Assembly (NCBI GenBank): GCA_022791635.1
Contig: JAAVZL010000042.1
Location: 1-64,000, forward strand
DNA: 64,000 nt
Direction of reading: 5' to 3'
From: Lachnospiraceae bacterium
Lineage (GTDB): Bacteria > Bacillota > Clostridia > Lachnospirales > Lachnospiraceae
Position 1 is the stretch's first letter. The number at the start of each line of letters is the position of its first letter. The notes under the pieces were generated by a model. It was not told the DNA's origin. It saw nothing but the letters and a program-made list of their open reading frames with translations, and made no database searches. Positions 1 to 8,443 of this stretch are shown here, one piece after another. Position numbers and translations under genes: made by a program.

Positions 1-1
1 G

Positions 2-418
2 TCCTCTGCCGTTTCCTTTGAGGATTTTTCCGGGAAACTGTTACAGCAAGGCGTGATCGTCAAAGAGAGCCGGGGAAGATTGAGCTATCTCACCCCGGAC
101 AGGACGAAGCCCATCACCGCCCGGAAATTAGGTGACGATTTTGACCGAGCCGCCATACTGGAAGCACTTACCATAAGCACACAGAACACCGCCAGAGCCG
201 CCGAAAAGCCAGCACCCAAAGAGGAATACCCACGGAGCATAAAAGACCGCTTACAGCGCAACAAAGCCGCCATAAACGCCCCGAAACAGGACGGAGTCCA
301 GCGCATGGTAGACATAGCCGCCAAGAAAGCTGAGGGCAAGGGGAAAGGATATGAAAAATGGGCGACCTTGCACAACCTAAAGCAAATGGCGGCGACACTT
401 AAATGGAAGATTTTCTAA
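2..418 (+). CDS. Relaxase (MobA/MobL type), C-terminal fragment
   Basis: This is the 3' end of a gene that starts before the window; the frame is open from base 2. The residues around ESRGRLSYLTPDRTKPI, and the closing KGYEKWATLHNLKQMA stretch, resemble the region after the nuclease domain of relaxases from Firmicute integrative and mobilizable elements, which nick oriT and pilot the strand into the recipient. The nuclease domain with its Tyr and His triad lies outside the window. The end at KWKIF is earlier than the long coiled-coil tail these proteins usually carry, so the gene is probably truncated or frameshifted near 400. It marks the right edge of a mobile element. Confidence 0.7.
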   Translation, partial: SSAVSFEDFSGKLLQQGVIVKESRGRLSYLTPDRTKPITARKLGDDFDRAAILEALTISTQNTARAAEKPAPKEEYPRSIKDRLQRNKAAINAPKQDGVQRMVDIAAKKAEGKGKGYEKWATLHNLKQMAATLKWKIF

Positions 419-707
419 TGTTTGTGAAAAAGCATCTACGGCAGCAAAAACATACCGTGCAGATGCATGGAAAAAGATAGAACAGGAGTTTCAGAATCAA
501 TTTGCTGCTTTTGAGAGGAGTCAGCCTGTCAAAAAGAAAAAGACGTTTGCCGATCGGTTTTCTGATACAAAAAAGTTTCTTGTTGAAAAAATGATTACAA
601 AAGGGAAATTTTGGATAGGTTTGGGGATATTCCTATTATTGATGACAGCTTTTGTAACGAGAGGGCTTGATGAGGTAATAAAAATAGTACAAATTTTATG
701 GAAATAA
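381..707 (+). pseudogene. Frame-broken remnant with a membrane segment
   Basis: A frame stays open from 381 to the stop at 705-707 but has no ATG start. It overlaps the relaxase end in another frame. The conceptual product is charged (AWKKIEQEFQNQFAAFERS), then a basic stretch, then one hydrophobic helix around FWIGLGIFLLLMTAFV. It may be the original C-terminal part of the relaxase or a neighbouring mobilization protein after a frameshift. I do not recognise a named family. Confidence 0.4.
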
Positions 708-754
708 CCCTGGAAAAATAACTAAATATCTGTAAATATTTATAAAAATCAATG

Positions 755-793
755 GCTGATCGGTAAAATCTACACCAATCAGCTTAATTTTTT
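755..793 (+). terminator. Probable intrinsic terminator closing the mobile element
   Basis: GCTGAT at 755-760 pairs with ATCAGC at 778-783, extended by GGT/ACC. A T-rich run (TTAATTTTTT) follows. It sits after the remnant frame and before the promoter of the next operon. Confidence 0.55.
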
Positions 794-815
794 GTACCTA
801 AAACCCACAAATTCA

Positions 816-844
816 TTGGACTTCGATCTATTATATGGTATAAT
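816..844 (+). promoter_or_regulatory. Sigma-A type promoter for the SARP/pilin-like operon
   Basis: TTGGAC at 816-821 and TATAAT at 839-844 are separated by exactly 17 bases. This leaves a leader of about 70 bases before the start codon at 922. Confidence 0.75.
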
Positions 845-921
845 TAGTAAGCTGGCTTTAGAATGATATGAGGACAGTTGTCGCATCATTTTAATAGATG
901 AGATTCCGGGAGGGGACAGGT

Positions 922-2247
922 ATGAAGAAAGAGAACGGTCTGAGTGTTCAGATGCTGGGCGATTTTGCTATGACCTACCAAGGGAAAATCATACAGACAG
1001 GAAGAAATCAGACAACCAAGGTGCTGCAGCTTTTACAGCTGCTTTTGTATGCAGGTTCCCAGGGATTGACAAGGCTTCAGCTGATGGAGCGTCTGTATGA
1101 CAGTGAGATGGAGGGAGACCGGGCCAATAACCTGCGCGTGACCGTATTTCACTTGAGGAAGCTTCTGGCGGGTACGGAGCTTCCGAAGGAACAGTATATT
1201 TCCACGGAGAACGGACGTTACCGTTTTGCCAGCTCCTTTCCGGTGGAAGTGGATGTGGTGCATTTTGAGGAGCTTCTTAAAAAGGCAGAGAAGGCGGAGA
1301 ATCCGGAACAAAGGCTTGAGCTTTTGAAGGAAGCGTGTTATGATTACAAAGGATACTTTTTGCCTGCCTTGTCCGGAGAGGAATGGGTGATTGTTGCGGG
1401 AGCCCATTTCCAGAATCTGTATTTTACTGCTCTGGAGGAAGTCTGTGACCAGATGAAGAAGCGGGGGGAATTTACGGAGCTTTTGGAGCTCTGTAGCCAG
1501 GCGGCGTCTCTTTATCCCTTTGACGAGTGGCAGATTTATCAGATGGAGTGTCTTTTAGAGCTTGGGCGGCCCAAGGAGGCTATCGCCCTCTATGAGAAGA
1601 CCACGGAAATGTACTTCGACGAGCTGGATATGCCCCCGTCGGAGCGTATGGTGGCGTGCTTTCGTCAGATGAGCAGCCAGATCCAGCTGAATACCGGTGA
1701 TTTTAATGAGATTCGCGAGATGCTCAAGGAGAAGCCCCAGCGAAACGGAGCCTATTACTGTACCTATCCCAGTTTTATGGACATTTACCGCATCATTGTG
1801 CGGACCATGGAGCGCTCCGGCCAGTCTGTTTATTTGCTGCTGTGCACCATTCTGGACGAGCGGCAGAAGCGGATGGAGGATTCCGAGGGACTTAAGAAGA
1901 TCTCCGAGCATCTGGCAGAGGCCATTCAGGAGACTCTGCGGCGGGGAGATACTTATACCCGCTACAATATGAGCCAGTACCTGGTGCTCTTGACAGGGAC
2001 TCGCCGGGAGGACTGCCATGTAGCCACCAGCCGGATTGACACCAGCTTTCGGAAAAAGGTCAGCAGCCGGCGGGTGCATGTGAATTACCGGGTTGCATCC
2101 ATTGCCAATATTCCGGGAAATTATGGGGAGGATTCCGAGGATTTCGAGCAGGCAGCAAAATGGGAGGAAGAGGATGGGTTTCAAGACTTGGACGGTGCTT
2201 CTGACAGTTCTGTGTCTTTTGACCGGCTGTGGGAGGACGGCCTCTGA
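922..2247 (+). CDS. SARP/BTAD-family transcriptional regulator
   Basis: About 441 residues. Residues 8-105 look like an OmpR-type winged helix (LQLMERLYDSEMEGDRANNLR, then VTVFHLRKLL). Residues 110-250 form a bacterial transcriptional activator (BTAD) helical-repeat domain. The C-terminal 150 residues (YLVLLTGTRREDC, RIDTSFRKK) resemble a degenerate GGDEF/cyclase-like fold; this part is a weaker inference. I chose ATG 922 over the in-frame ATG at 898 because GGGAGGGG lies 8 bases upstream of 922. It is the first gene of the operon containing the pilin-like and PilT-like genes, so it probably controls that cluster. The last 74 bases overlap the next gene. Confidence 0.75.
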   Translation: MKKENGLSVQMLGDFAMTYQGKIIQTGRNQTTKVLQLLQLLLYAGSQGLTRLQLMERLYDSEMEGDRANNLRVTVFHLRKLLAGTELPKEQYISTENGRYRFASSFPVEVDVVHFEELLKKAEKAENPEQRLELLKEACYDYKGYFLPALSGEEWVIVAGAHFQNLYFTALEEVCDQMKKRGEFTELLELCSQAASLYPFDEWQIYQMECLLELGRPKEAIALYEKTTEMYFDELDMPPSERMVACFRQMSSQIQLNTGDFNEIREMLKEKPQRNGAYYCTYPSFMDIYRIIVRTMERSGQSVYLLLCTILDERQKRMEDSEGLKKISEHLAEAIQETLRRGDTYTRYNMSQYLVLLTGTRREDCHVATSRIDTSFRKKVSSRRVHVNYRVASIANIPGNYGEDSEDFEQAAKWEEEDGFQDLDGASDSSVSFDRLWEDGL

Positions 2248-3100
2248 GGAGCAGTTCCCAGATAATCATATACAAGATGTGGAAGCTAAAAGCCCTCTGT
2301 CGGAATCGCAGGGGGATTTTCAGGTGGTGGAACCAGGCTCTGTTTATACAGGGCCTATTGACGTACCCCTTCCGGAGGCCTCCGGAGAGGTGGTATTTGA
2401 GGAAAACGGTGTTACGGTGGATGCCAGCCATACGGAGGACGGTTATCTGATGGTAAAGGGCTTTCCCAGTGAGGTCCGCCTGAAGGTGCAGGTGACGCTT
2501 GGGGAAGAGACCTATACCTATGATCTGAATCAGGAGGAGGAATACGAGGTCTATCCTCTCCAGATGGGAAACGGAACCTATGGGGTCCAGGTATTCCAGC
2601 AGGTGGAGGGAACCAGCTACAGCCCTGTCTATTATACAGAGGTGGAGGTGGAAATGCCGGACACAGACCGGGTGTATTTGTATCCCAGTCAGTATGTGTG
2701 GTACACCAATGACAAAAATGCGGTAAAGCTTTCCTATGATCTTTGCGTGGACCTGACCTCGGACGCAGAAAAGGTGCAGCGTATTTACGACTACATTGTA
2801 GGGCTTCTTTCCTACGATCACGAGAAGGCGGCTACGGTGCAGAAGGGCTATCTTCCCGACGTGGATGCCACCCTTCGGGAGCGCAAAGGCATTTGTTTTG
2901 ACTATTCGGCCCTGTTTGCGGCTATGCTGCGGGCCCAGGATATCCCGGTGCGTCTGGCCATCGGCTACGTGCAGCCGGATAATATCTATCACGCCTGGAA
3001 TCAGGTATATCTGGATGGGGAATGGGTATGGATGGATGCCACATTTGGCCCCACATCCTCATACACGGAAGACAATTATACGAAAGAACGACAGTATTAG
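2174..3100 (+). CDS. Transglutaminase-like cysteine-protease-fold lipoprotein
   Basis: 308 residues. A lipobox (LLTGC, Cys19) predicts export and lipidation. The C-terminal half is a transglutaminase-core domain with the full triad visible: Cys241 in RKGICFDYS, His273 in YHAWNQVYL and Asp288 in WMDATFGP. Such domains act as proteases, amidases or cross-linkers of surface proteins; the substrate here is unknown. ATG 2174 is preferred over the upstream ATG at 2093 because it begins a proper signal peptide and follows a GGAGG-rich site. It overlaps the regulator gene by 74 bases and is followed 18 bases later by the platform protein, so it is likely to act with the pilus-like machine. Confidence 0.8.
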   Translation: MGFKTWTVLLTVLCLLTGCGRTASEEQFPDNHIQDVEAKSPLSESQGDFQVVEPGSVYTGPIDVPLPEASGEVVFEENGVTVDASHTEDGYLMVKGFPSEVRLKVQVTLGEETYTYDLNQEEEYEVYPLQMGNGTYGVQVFQQVEGTSYSPVYYTEVEVEMPDTDRVYLYPSQYVWYTNDKNAVKLSYDLCVDLTSDAEKVQRIYDYIVGLLSYDHEKAATVQKGYLPDVDATLRERKGICFDYSALFAAMLRAQDIPVRLAIGYVQPDNIYHAWNQVYLDGEWVWMDATFGPTSSYTEDNYTKERQY

Positions 3101-3118
3101 AGGGGAGTGGGAAGCAAG

Positions 3119-4168
3119 ATGGGAGAAAAGAAAAGAAAAAGCCTGCCTGCAGTGGAGGTGTCTCTGTTTTGCCAGCAGGCAGCAATGATTCTGAAGGCCG
3201 GAATCCCTCTGTATGACGGGATGGAGGTCCTTTGTCAAAATTATAAGGATACGTCTTACCGGGCTGCTTTTCAGAAAATCTATGAGGGCGTCCGGGACGG
3301 GGGGAGCCTGTATGAGGGCGTAAAGGCGGCAGGCTTTTTCCCGAATTATATGGTACATATGGTACAGGTGGGAGAGACCTCGGGAGAGCTTGACCAGGTG
3401 CTGGAATCTCTGGGAGATTATTATGACAGAGAGAGCCGGATGCAGGCGGCGATTCGAAGTGCGGTGGCCTATCCTCTGGTGCTGGTGATTTTGATGACTG
3501 CCGTGATTGCGGTGCTGGTGCTTCGGGTGCTTCCTGTTTTCACGGAGGTGTTTTTAAGTCTGGGGACCGGTTTGGCGGGCACGGAAGTGGCTGTTCTTTC
3601 CGGTGGAGTGATTTTGGGACGTATTGTTCTGGTGGTGGCGGCCGTGCTGCTGGTTTTGGTGCTGGTTTTGTTTCTCATCTGGAAGGCCGGCGGAAAGCGG
3701 CTGCTTTTGAAAATGGGGCAGGTGCTGCCTCCTGTGCGCCGGCTTCTTGGCCAGCAGGCGGCACAGCGGTTTGCGGATGTGATAGCCATGGTGATGCACA
3801 GCGGTTATCCTTTGGGGCATGCCCTGGAGCTGATTCCGGATCTGCTTCCGGATAAGCGCAGCATTCGGAAGGCCAAAAGGTGCCAGGCTCTGATGGAGCA
3901 GAACGGTGATTTTGCGGCGGCTGTGGAGCAGACAGGGATTTTTGAGCCTCTTCACCAGAGGATGATCCGCGTGGGCGTGGAGGCCGGGCAGACGGATCGG
4001 GTGATGGAGCGGCTGGCGGGAATCTACGACATGGAGGTGGATGAGGGAATCCACCGGCTGGTGTCCTGGATTGAGCCGGCTCTGGTGGCGGTGCTGACGC
4101 TGATCATCGGAGGAATTTTGTTGTCTGTGATGCTTCCGTTGGTGAGCATTATGATGTCGATTGGGTGA
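3119..4168 (+). CDS. Type II secretion/type IV pilus inner-membrane platform protein (GspF/PilC family)
   Basis: About 350 residues with two repeats of the GspF fold, roughly residues 8-125 and 205-330. Each carries the typical FCQQAAMILKAGIPLYDGM-type start or its second-copy equivalent (FADVIAMVMHSGYPLGHAL). Three hydrophobic segments fit membrane helices at about 120-145, 155-190 and the C-terminus. The protein would couple a cytoplasmic ATPase to pilin extrusion. ATG 3119 follows AGGGGAG; a GTG at 3107 is the alternative. It is separated from the pilin-like genes by repeat element copy A. Confidence 0.85.
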   Translation: MGEKKRKSLPAVEVSLFCQQAAMILKAGIPLYDGMEVLCQNYKDTSYRAAFQKIYEGVRDGGSLYEGVKAAGFFPNYMVHMVQVGETSGELDQVLESLGDYYDRESRMQAAIRSAVAYPLVLVILMTAVIAVLVLRVLPVFTEVFLSLGTGLAGTEVAVLSGGVILGRIVLVVAAVLLVLVLVLFLIWKAGGKRLLLKMGQVLPPVRRLLGQQAAQRFADVIAMVMHSGYPLGHALELIPDLLPDKRSIRKAKRCQALMEQNGDFAAAVEQTGIFEPLHQRMIRVGVEAGQTDRVMERLAGIYDMEVDEGIHRLVSWIEPALVAVLTLIIGGILLSVMLPLVSIMMSIG

Positions 4169-4180
4169 AGTGGTAGAGGG

Positions 4181-4358
4181 GGCTGTAGCAAAATAAGCCA
4201 TCAGCCGTTTCCATATCCTGTGTTCGGACGGTTCTCGTACGTTCTGTCTGCTCTGTACGGACATTGCCTGAGCAATATCCGTCCATATCAGACAGCCTGT
4301 ACGTGAACAGCCGGACACCGGATATCGGAAACGTCTGCTGTCTTATTTTTCTACAGCC
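4181..4358. repeat. Long-hairpin element, copy A
   Basis: About 178 bp that folds into one hairpin. The outer arms 4181-4212 and 4327-4358 are complementary at 28 of 32 positions. The inner stem holds the shared core (CCATATCCTGTGTTCGGACG on the left, CCGGACACCGGATATCGG on the right) and closes on ATTGC-CTGA-GCAAT. It lies inside the operon between the GspF-like gene and the first pilin-like gene. The other copies are at 31984, 40428 and 56083, with a half copy at 25521. Confidence 0.9.
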
Positions 4359-4417
4359 CATGGAACCGGAAGGTTACTGGTTGTAGAGTGAACAGTAATA
4401 AGTTTAGGGGTGATGCT

Positions 4418-4756
4418 ATGCATTTATATGGAAGAAAAAAGAAGGGTGTTCTGCGGTGGGCGGCTGTTCTGGGGCTCTTTTTTGCGGCCATTCTTTTTCT
4501 GACCCTGGGCAGCGGGCGAATGGAGGAGACGGCCAAAAGTGAACAGCAGGAGCTTCTTACCGAGGCGATTAATCAGGCTGTGGTGAACTGTTATGCCATG
4601 GAGGGGCGTTATCCGGAGAGTATCCAATACCTGATAGAGAATTATGGAATCCAGGTGGACTTTGAGACGTATGCGGTCAGTTATGAAATATTTGCGGAAA
4701 ATATTAAGCCTCACGTGAAGGTTATCCGTCTGGGAGAGAATGGAGAGGGAGCATGA
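4418..4756 (+). CDS. Small single-span membrane protein, pilin-like
   Basis: 112 residues. A basic N-terminus (YGRKKKG) precedes one hydrophobic helix (about residues 11-32) and a soluble tail containing AINQAVVNCYAMEGRYPES, a pattern seen after the helix in type II secretion pseudopilins. No canonical prepilin peptidase site is visible, so the pilin role rests on size, topology and neighbours. ATG 4418 has AGGGG 7 bases upstream; the GTG at 4388 lacks one. The stop overlaps the next start. Confidence 0.6.
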   Translation: MHLYGRKKKGVLRWAAVLGLFFAAILFLTLGSGRMEETAKSEQQELLTEAINQAVVNCYAMEGRYPESIQYLIENYGIQVDFETYAVSYEIFAENIKPHVKVIRLGENGEGA

Positions 4757-5229
4757 GAACACGAAGACATGCAGTGAACGGACTGCTTACACTTCTGATT
4801 TACGGAATCTTTGCCCTGTTTTCTCTGTTTTTGGTGGTGATTGGGGCGCGGGTATATCGGAATATTGTTGCCGCAGGCAGGGAAAATACGCAGCTTCGCT
4901 CCTCCTTTTCCTATGTGGCCAATAAGGTGCGGATGAGCACGAGAGCGGCCGGAAGCGTTCGGTTAGAGGAGCAGGAGGGAATGGAGGTGCTGGTGCTTGA
5001 GTCCGGGACGGAGGGCTATGAGACCCGCATTTACTATTATGACGGAGCTTTGCGGGAGGCTTATCAGGCTTCCGATCGGCCTCTTGATCCAAAGCTGGGA
5101 GAGAAGCTGATGGAGCTTTCCGAGTTTCGCATAGAGGAGACGGATACGGGGCATCTGGTGCTGTCTGCCGCAGACGAGGGCGGGAACCGGCGAAGCCTGC
5201 ATTTATATTTGGAGGGGAAATCCTTATGA
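4753..5229 (+). CDS. Membrane-anchored protein of the pilus-like operon (DUF4860-like)
   Basis: 158 residues. The N-terminus is basic (MRTRRHAVNG) and followed by one helix (LLTLLIYGIFALFSLFLVV). The rest is soluble and beta-rich, with a conserved-looking TRIYYYDGALREAYQ segment. I recall a Clostridial DUF4860 family of this shape beside pilin genes, but cannot confirm membership. It overlaps the genes on both sides by 4 bases, so translation is probably coupled. Confidence 0.6.
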   Translation: MRTRRHAVNGLLTLLIYGIFALFSLFLVVIGARVYRNIVAAGRENTQLRSSFSYVANKVRMSTRAAGSVRLEEQEGMEVLVLESGTEGYETRIYYYDGALREAYQASDRPLDPKLGEKLMELSEFRIEETDTGHLVLSAADEGGNRRSLHLYLEGKSL

Positions 5230-5678
5230 AAATGGCGGAAAAGAGGAATCCGGCTCTGGTGGAGCTGGTTTTGGTGATTCTGTTCTTTGCCTTGTCCTCT
5301 GTGGTCCTGGTGCAGGTCTTTGTAAAAGCCCACCTGCTCAGCCAGGAGAGCAGAGCGCAGACTCTGGGCCTTTTGGCGGCTGAGGATCTGTTGGAGCAGT
5401 GGAAGGAGGAACCTGCACAGCCGGAGCTTTTGTTCTCGCCGGAGAACGGCTGGGAAGAGGTGGAGGCTGGGGGAAGCGTGCGTACCTTTCGATTGGGATG
5501 CGGTAGTGAGATGGAGCCGGTATCCTTAATGGATGCGGTTTATGAGCTTCGGGCGGAGCTTTGGACAGAAGAAGAGGAGGCCGGAGAGCTTCTGCATATC
5601 CGGGTGCTGGTGACGGGAATCCGGGATCAGAAGAAACAGACGGAGCTTGAGACTGCCCGGTATGTGGCCGGAAGATAG
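5226..5678 (+). CDS. Prepilin-like protein
   Basis: 150 residues. After a short basic leader comes NPALVELVLVILFFALSSV, which matches the type IV prepilin pattern with Glu at position 5 of the mature helix, although the residues before the cut are NP rather than Gly. The remaining 110 residues are soluble and acidic. It would be inserted through the GspF-like platform as a major or minor pseudopilin. The start overlaps the upstream stop by 4 bases. Confidence 0.65.
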   Translation: MKMAEKRNPALVELVLVILFFALSSVVLVQVFVKAHLLSQESRAQTLGLLAAEDLLEQWKEEPAQPELLFSPENGWEEVEAGGSVRTFRLGCGSEMEPVSLMDAVYELRAELWTEEEEAGELLHIRVLVTGIRDQKKQTELETARYVAGR

Positions 5679-5685
5679 GGAAGGG

Positions 5686-6162
5686 ATGAAGCCGATGAGC
5701 GAGAATCTGGAACGATGGAAGGCTCCCCGAAAGAAGGGAGAGGAGGTTCAGGGAATGTCAAAGGGCGCAGGCGTGGGTATGGCCTCCATCCTTTTGATTG
5801 TGATGGTGCTGGCCTTTACGACCTTCGGGATCCTATCCCTGGTGTCGGCCGTGTCGGATGTGCGCATGAGCCGGAAGGCCTCGGCCACGGCGGCGGCCTA
5901 TTATCAGGCGGAGGGGCGATTGCAGAAGCAGCTGGCCGAGCTTGACGGGGATCTTTTGGCAGGCAGAGCAGAGATTCCACAGCAGGGCCTTTGGGAGCTT
6001 AAGGAGGATGTGCAGGAGGTTCAGCAGCTGCTCCTGATTGTGGAGCATCAAGAGGAAGCGGCGGAAGGCGAAGGGCGCTACCGCGTGCTCTGGCAGCGCC
6101 TGGTGAATACGGTAGAGTGGAACCCGGATCCGGGAATCGATATTTGGGATGGAGGAATGTGA
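5686..6162 (+). CDS. Membrane protein with PilX-like topology
   Basis: About 158 residues. A polar N-terminus of about 30 residues precedes a single helix (GMASILLIVMVLAFTTFGIL) and then a tail rich in Gln and Glu. PilX/PilV-type minor pilin accessory proteins have this plan, but no diagnostic motif is present. ATG 5686 lies 8 bases after the upstream stop; ATG 5695 is possible. Confidence 0.55.
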   Translation: MKPMSENLERWKAPRKKGEEVQGMSKGAGVGMASILLIVMVLAFTTFGILSLVSAVSDVRMSRKASATAAAYYQAEGRLQKQLAELDGDLLAGRAEIPQQGLWELKEDVQEVQQLLLIVEHQEEAAEGEGRYRVLWQRLVNTVEWNPDPGIDIWDGGM

Positions 6163-6163
6163 G

Positions 6164-7222
6164 ATGGCAATTGAGATACAGGAAATTTTAAAAACAGGAT
6201 TGGAAATGGGAGGCTCGGATATTTTTGTGATTCCGGGCTCCCCCATAAGCCTAAAGCGGGGAGGAGAGATCTTCGCCATTACCTCGGAGCGAGTAATGCC
6301 GGATTCCTCCCGGGAGCTTTTGGAGCAGATTTACCGCCTGGCAAACAGGGACATCAGGGGACTTGAGGAAAAGGGGGACGATGACTTCTCCTTCTCGGTA
6401 AAAGGCGCCGGACGCTTCCGCTGTAATGCCTATAAGCAGAGGAGCTCTCTGGCTGCAGTGCTTCGAATCGTGACCTTTGGTCTGCCTGACAGTGAGAGGA
6501 TGCACATTCCTGAGGCCGTGATGAACCTGTACCGTCAGAAAAACGGCATGATCCTGGTGACGGGCCCGGCGGGAAGCGGCAAGACCACCACGCTGGCCTG
6601 TCTCATTGACCGGATTAACCAGAAGCGCAGCGGCCACATCATTACCATTGAGGATCCCATTGAGTATATCCATTCTCATCAGAAGTGTCTCGTGAGCCAG
6701 AGGGAGCTTGATCTGGACACGGAGAGTTATGAGACGGCCCTTCGGGCGGCTCTTCGTCAGACGCCGGACGTGATCCTCTTAGGGGAAATGCGGGACTTCG
6801 AGACCATTCAGACAGCTCTGACCGCGGCGGAGACAGGACAGCTTCTTCTGTCTACCCTGCACACCGTAGGGGCGGCCAAGACCATTGACCGGATTGTGGA
6901 TGTGTTCCCGGCAGGCCAGCAGGCCCAGGTGCGGGTACAGCTCTCCATGGTGCTGCGGGCGGTGGTATCCCAGCGGCTTATTCCGGTGGTGGACGGCGGC
7001 CTGGAGCCGGTCTTCGAGATTATGATTGTGAATCCGGCCATCCAGAATATGATCCGGGAGGGCAAGATTCACCAGATGGACAATGTGATTTACTCTGGCG
7101 GGGAGGCAGGCATGCGGACCATGGACAGTGACATTTTACGTCTCTACAAGGCGGGGCGTATCACGAAGGAAACTGCCCTGACCTATGCCGTGAACCCGGA
7201 GCTTATGGGGAGGAAGCTGTAG
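6164..7222 (+). CDS. PilT-like secretion/retraction ATPase
   Basis: 352 residues, close to the usual PilT length. Walker A is GPAGSGKTTT (from residue 134), the Walker B region is DVILLGEMRD (202-211), and the His box begins LHTVGAAKTIDR (His233). PilT hexamers hydrolyse ATP to retract pili; in systems with a single ATPase they may also power extension. No PilB/GspE assembly ATPase is in this operon. ATG 6164 follows GGAGGA with 7-base spacing. It is the last gene before a terminator. Confidence 0.9.
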   Translation: MAIEIQEILKTGLEMGGSDIFVIPGSPISLKRGGEIFAITSERVMPDSSRELLEQIYRLANRDIRGLEEKGDDDFSFSVKGAGRFRCNAYKQRSSLAAVLRIVTFGLPDSERMHIPEAVMNLYRQKNGMILVTGPAGSGKTTTLACLIDRINQKRSGHIITIEDPIEYIHSHQKCLVSQRELDLDTESYETALRAALRQTPDVILLGEMRDFETIQTALTAAETGQLLLSTLHTVGAAKTIDRIVDVFPAGQQAQVRVQLSMVLRAVVSQRLIPVVDGGLEPVFEIMIVNPAIQNMIREGKIHQMDNVIYSGGEAGMRTMDSDILRLYKAGRITKETALTYAVNPELMGRKL

Positions 7223-7290
7223 CGAAGCAGACGTGGCCTTCTTCTTGAAAATTCCGTATATTTACAATTTCAACCATTTTGTTAATGATA

Positions 7291-7323
7291 AGAAAGGATT
7301 CCGTAAAAAGGGATCCTTTTTTT
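7291..7323 (+). terminator. Intrinsic terminator after the PilT-like gene
   Basis: AAAGGAT pairs with ATCCTTT around a 13-base loop. A run of seven or more T follows. Confidence 0.75.
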
Positions 7324-7400
7324 GCTTGAAAGGGCTTGTTTTTTAATGGGTTTCTTAACATCTCATAGGTTACAATAAAACGGAATAGAGAGGTATGCAG

Positions 7401-7913
7401 ATGGAACAGGCATATGTAAGCTTAGCGGCCTCCAGTATTGTGCGGGTTTGTTGTGACAGATTTGAAGACGGCGACTGGAGCGGCCGAATTTATACAAGAT
7501 ATCAGGAGGAGCCAACAGGCTTTCGGAATGCCGGAGGGCTGCTGGGGCGTTTGGAGGCATTTTATAACTGGCTGGGCTATCCCCAGGAATCGGTGGAATG
7601 CCGCAGCTTTCAGAAGCCCCTGAAAAGGAAGCGCGTTCAGGGAACCGCTTCCATACAGGAGAACGGAACAAGGCAAAAAGGAGAGCGAATCGTCGTGGTA
7701 AAAGAAGAGACAATGAACAAGCATCAGGGTGAAAAGGCAACCTTTGTTGTACGGATTCAGTATCGTCAGAATGCAAGCTGGCAGGGCCAGGTAACATGGG
7801 CGGAGAAGAATAAGGCGGTTCCCTTCCGCAGTGCGCTGGAGCTTTTGAAGCTGATTGACAGTACGGAAGTTGCGTCGGAAGAAAGCTGGGACAGAGGGGA
7901 CGAACAGGAATGA
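7401..7913 (+). CDS. Hypothetical protein at the head of the surface-assembly locus
   Basis: 170 residues with no signal peptide or membrane helix. The C-terminal part (WQGQVTWAEKNKAVPFRSA, then LELLKLID) looks like a conserved block; I recall similar cytoplasmic proteins in front of pilus loci in Lachnospiraceae but know no function. AGAGAGG lies 7 bases before ATG 7401, which decides it over ATG 7395. The stop overlaps the next ATG. Confidence 0.6.
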   Translation: MEQAYVSLAASSIVRVCCDRFEDGDWSGRIYTRYQEEPTGFRNAGGLLGRLEAFYNWLGYPQESVECRSFQKPLKRKRVQGTASIQENGTRQKGERIVVVKEETMNKHQGEKATFVVRIQYRQNASWQGQVTWAEKNKAVPFRSALELLKLIDSTEVASEESWDRGDEQE

Positions 7914-8416
7914 CGGGAAAAGAGCTTAGAAAGCTGGGGCGTCCCCAGCTGTTGGAGCTCTTGGTGGCCCAGGCCAAGGAGATGGAGGAGCTTAAAAGCC
8001 GCCTTCAGGAGGCGGAGGAAAAGCTTGCCAAGCGCGAGATTGCCATTAACGAGGCCGGTTCCATAGCGGAAGCCTCCCTGGCCCTCAGCGGGATCTTCGA
8101 GGCGGCGGAGGAAGCCGTATCCCAGTACATGGAGAATATCAAAGAGCTCAGCGGAAGGCAGCAGAAGGTCTACCTGGAAAAGGAAAAGGAGAATAAGAAA
8201 AAGGCGGATGAGATCCTGAAAAAGGCAGAGCGGGGAGCGGAGGTCATTCTCAACAGCGCTCAGGAGGAACGCAGGAGGATGGAAGAGGATACCCTGAAGC
8301 GATGCCGGCGTCTGGAGGAGGATACGCGCAGGCGGTGTGAATATATGTTGGATTCTGCAAGACAGGAAGCAAGTGGCAGTAGCAGGAATCTGCTGGCAGC
8401 ACAGGAGGAGTTTTAA
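7910..8416 (+). CDS. Coiled-coil protein, DivIVA-like
   Basis: 168 residues that are almost entirely helical and charged: an N-terminal RKLGRPQLLELLVAQAKEME segment, a short Ala/Ser-rich break (residues 45-75), and a long Lys/Glu/Arg coiled coil. It could be a DivIVA/GpsB-type scaffold placing the pilus or secretion machinery, but only low-complexity similarity supports this. It overlaps the upstream gene by 4 bases and precedes signal peptidase I. Confidence 0.6.
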   Translation: MTGKELRKLGRPQLLELLVAQAKEMEELKSRLQEAEEKLAKREIAINEAGSIAEASLALSGIFEAAEEAVSQYMENIKELSGRQQKVYLEKEKENKKKADEILKKAERGAEVILNSAQEERRRMEEDTLKRCRRLEEDTRRRCEYMLDSARQEASGSSRNLLAAQEEF

Positions 8417-8443
8417 AATCTGCAGCCGGCAGTGAGGATGGTT

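Noticed and set aside
2060..2992. Long minus-strand frame of 310 codons
   Set aside because: It lies entirely opposite the regulator and transglutaminase genes, which have clear motifs; its product is His-rich and low-grade, typical of an antisense shadow.
4170..4370. Insertion sequence with target duplication at the hairpin elements
   Set aside because: None of the four copies encodes a protein and no direct repeat flanks the arms, so a classical IS or MITE call is not supported.
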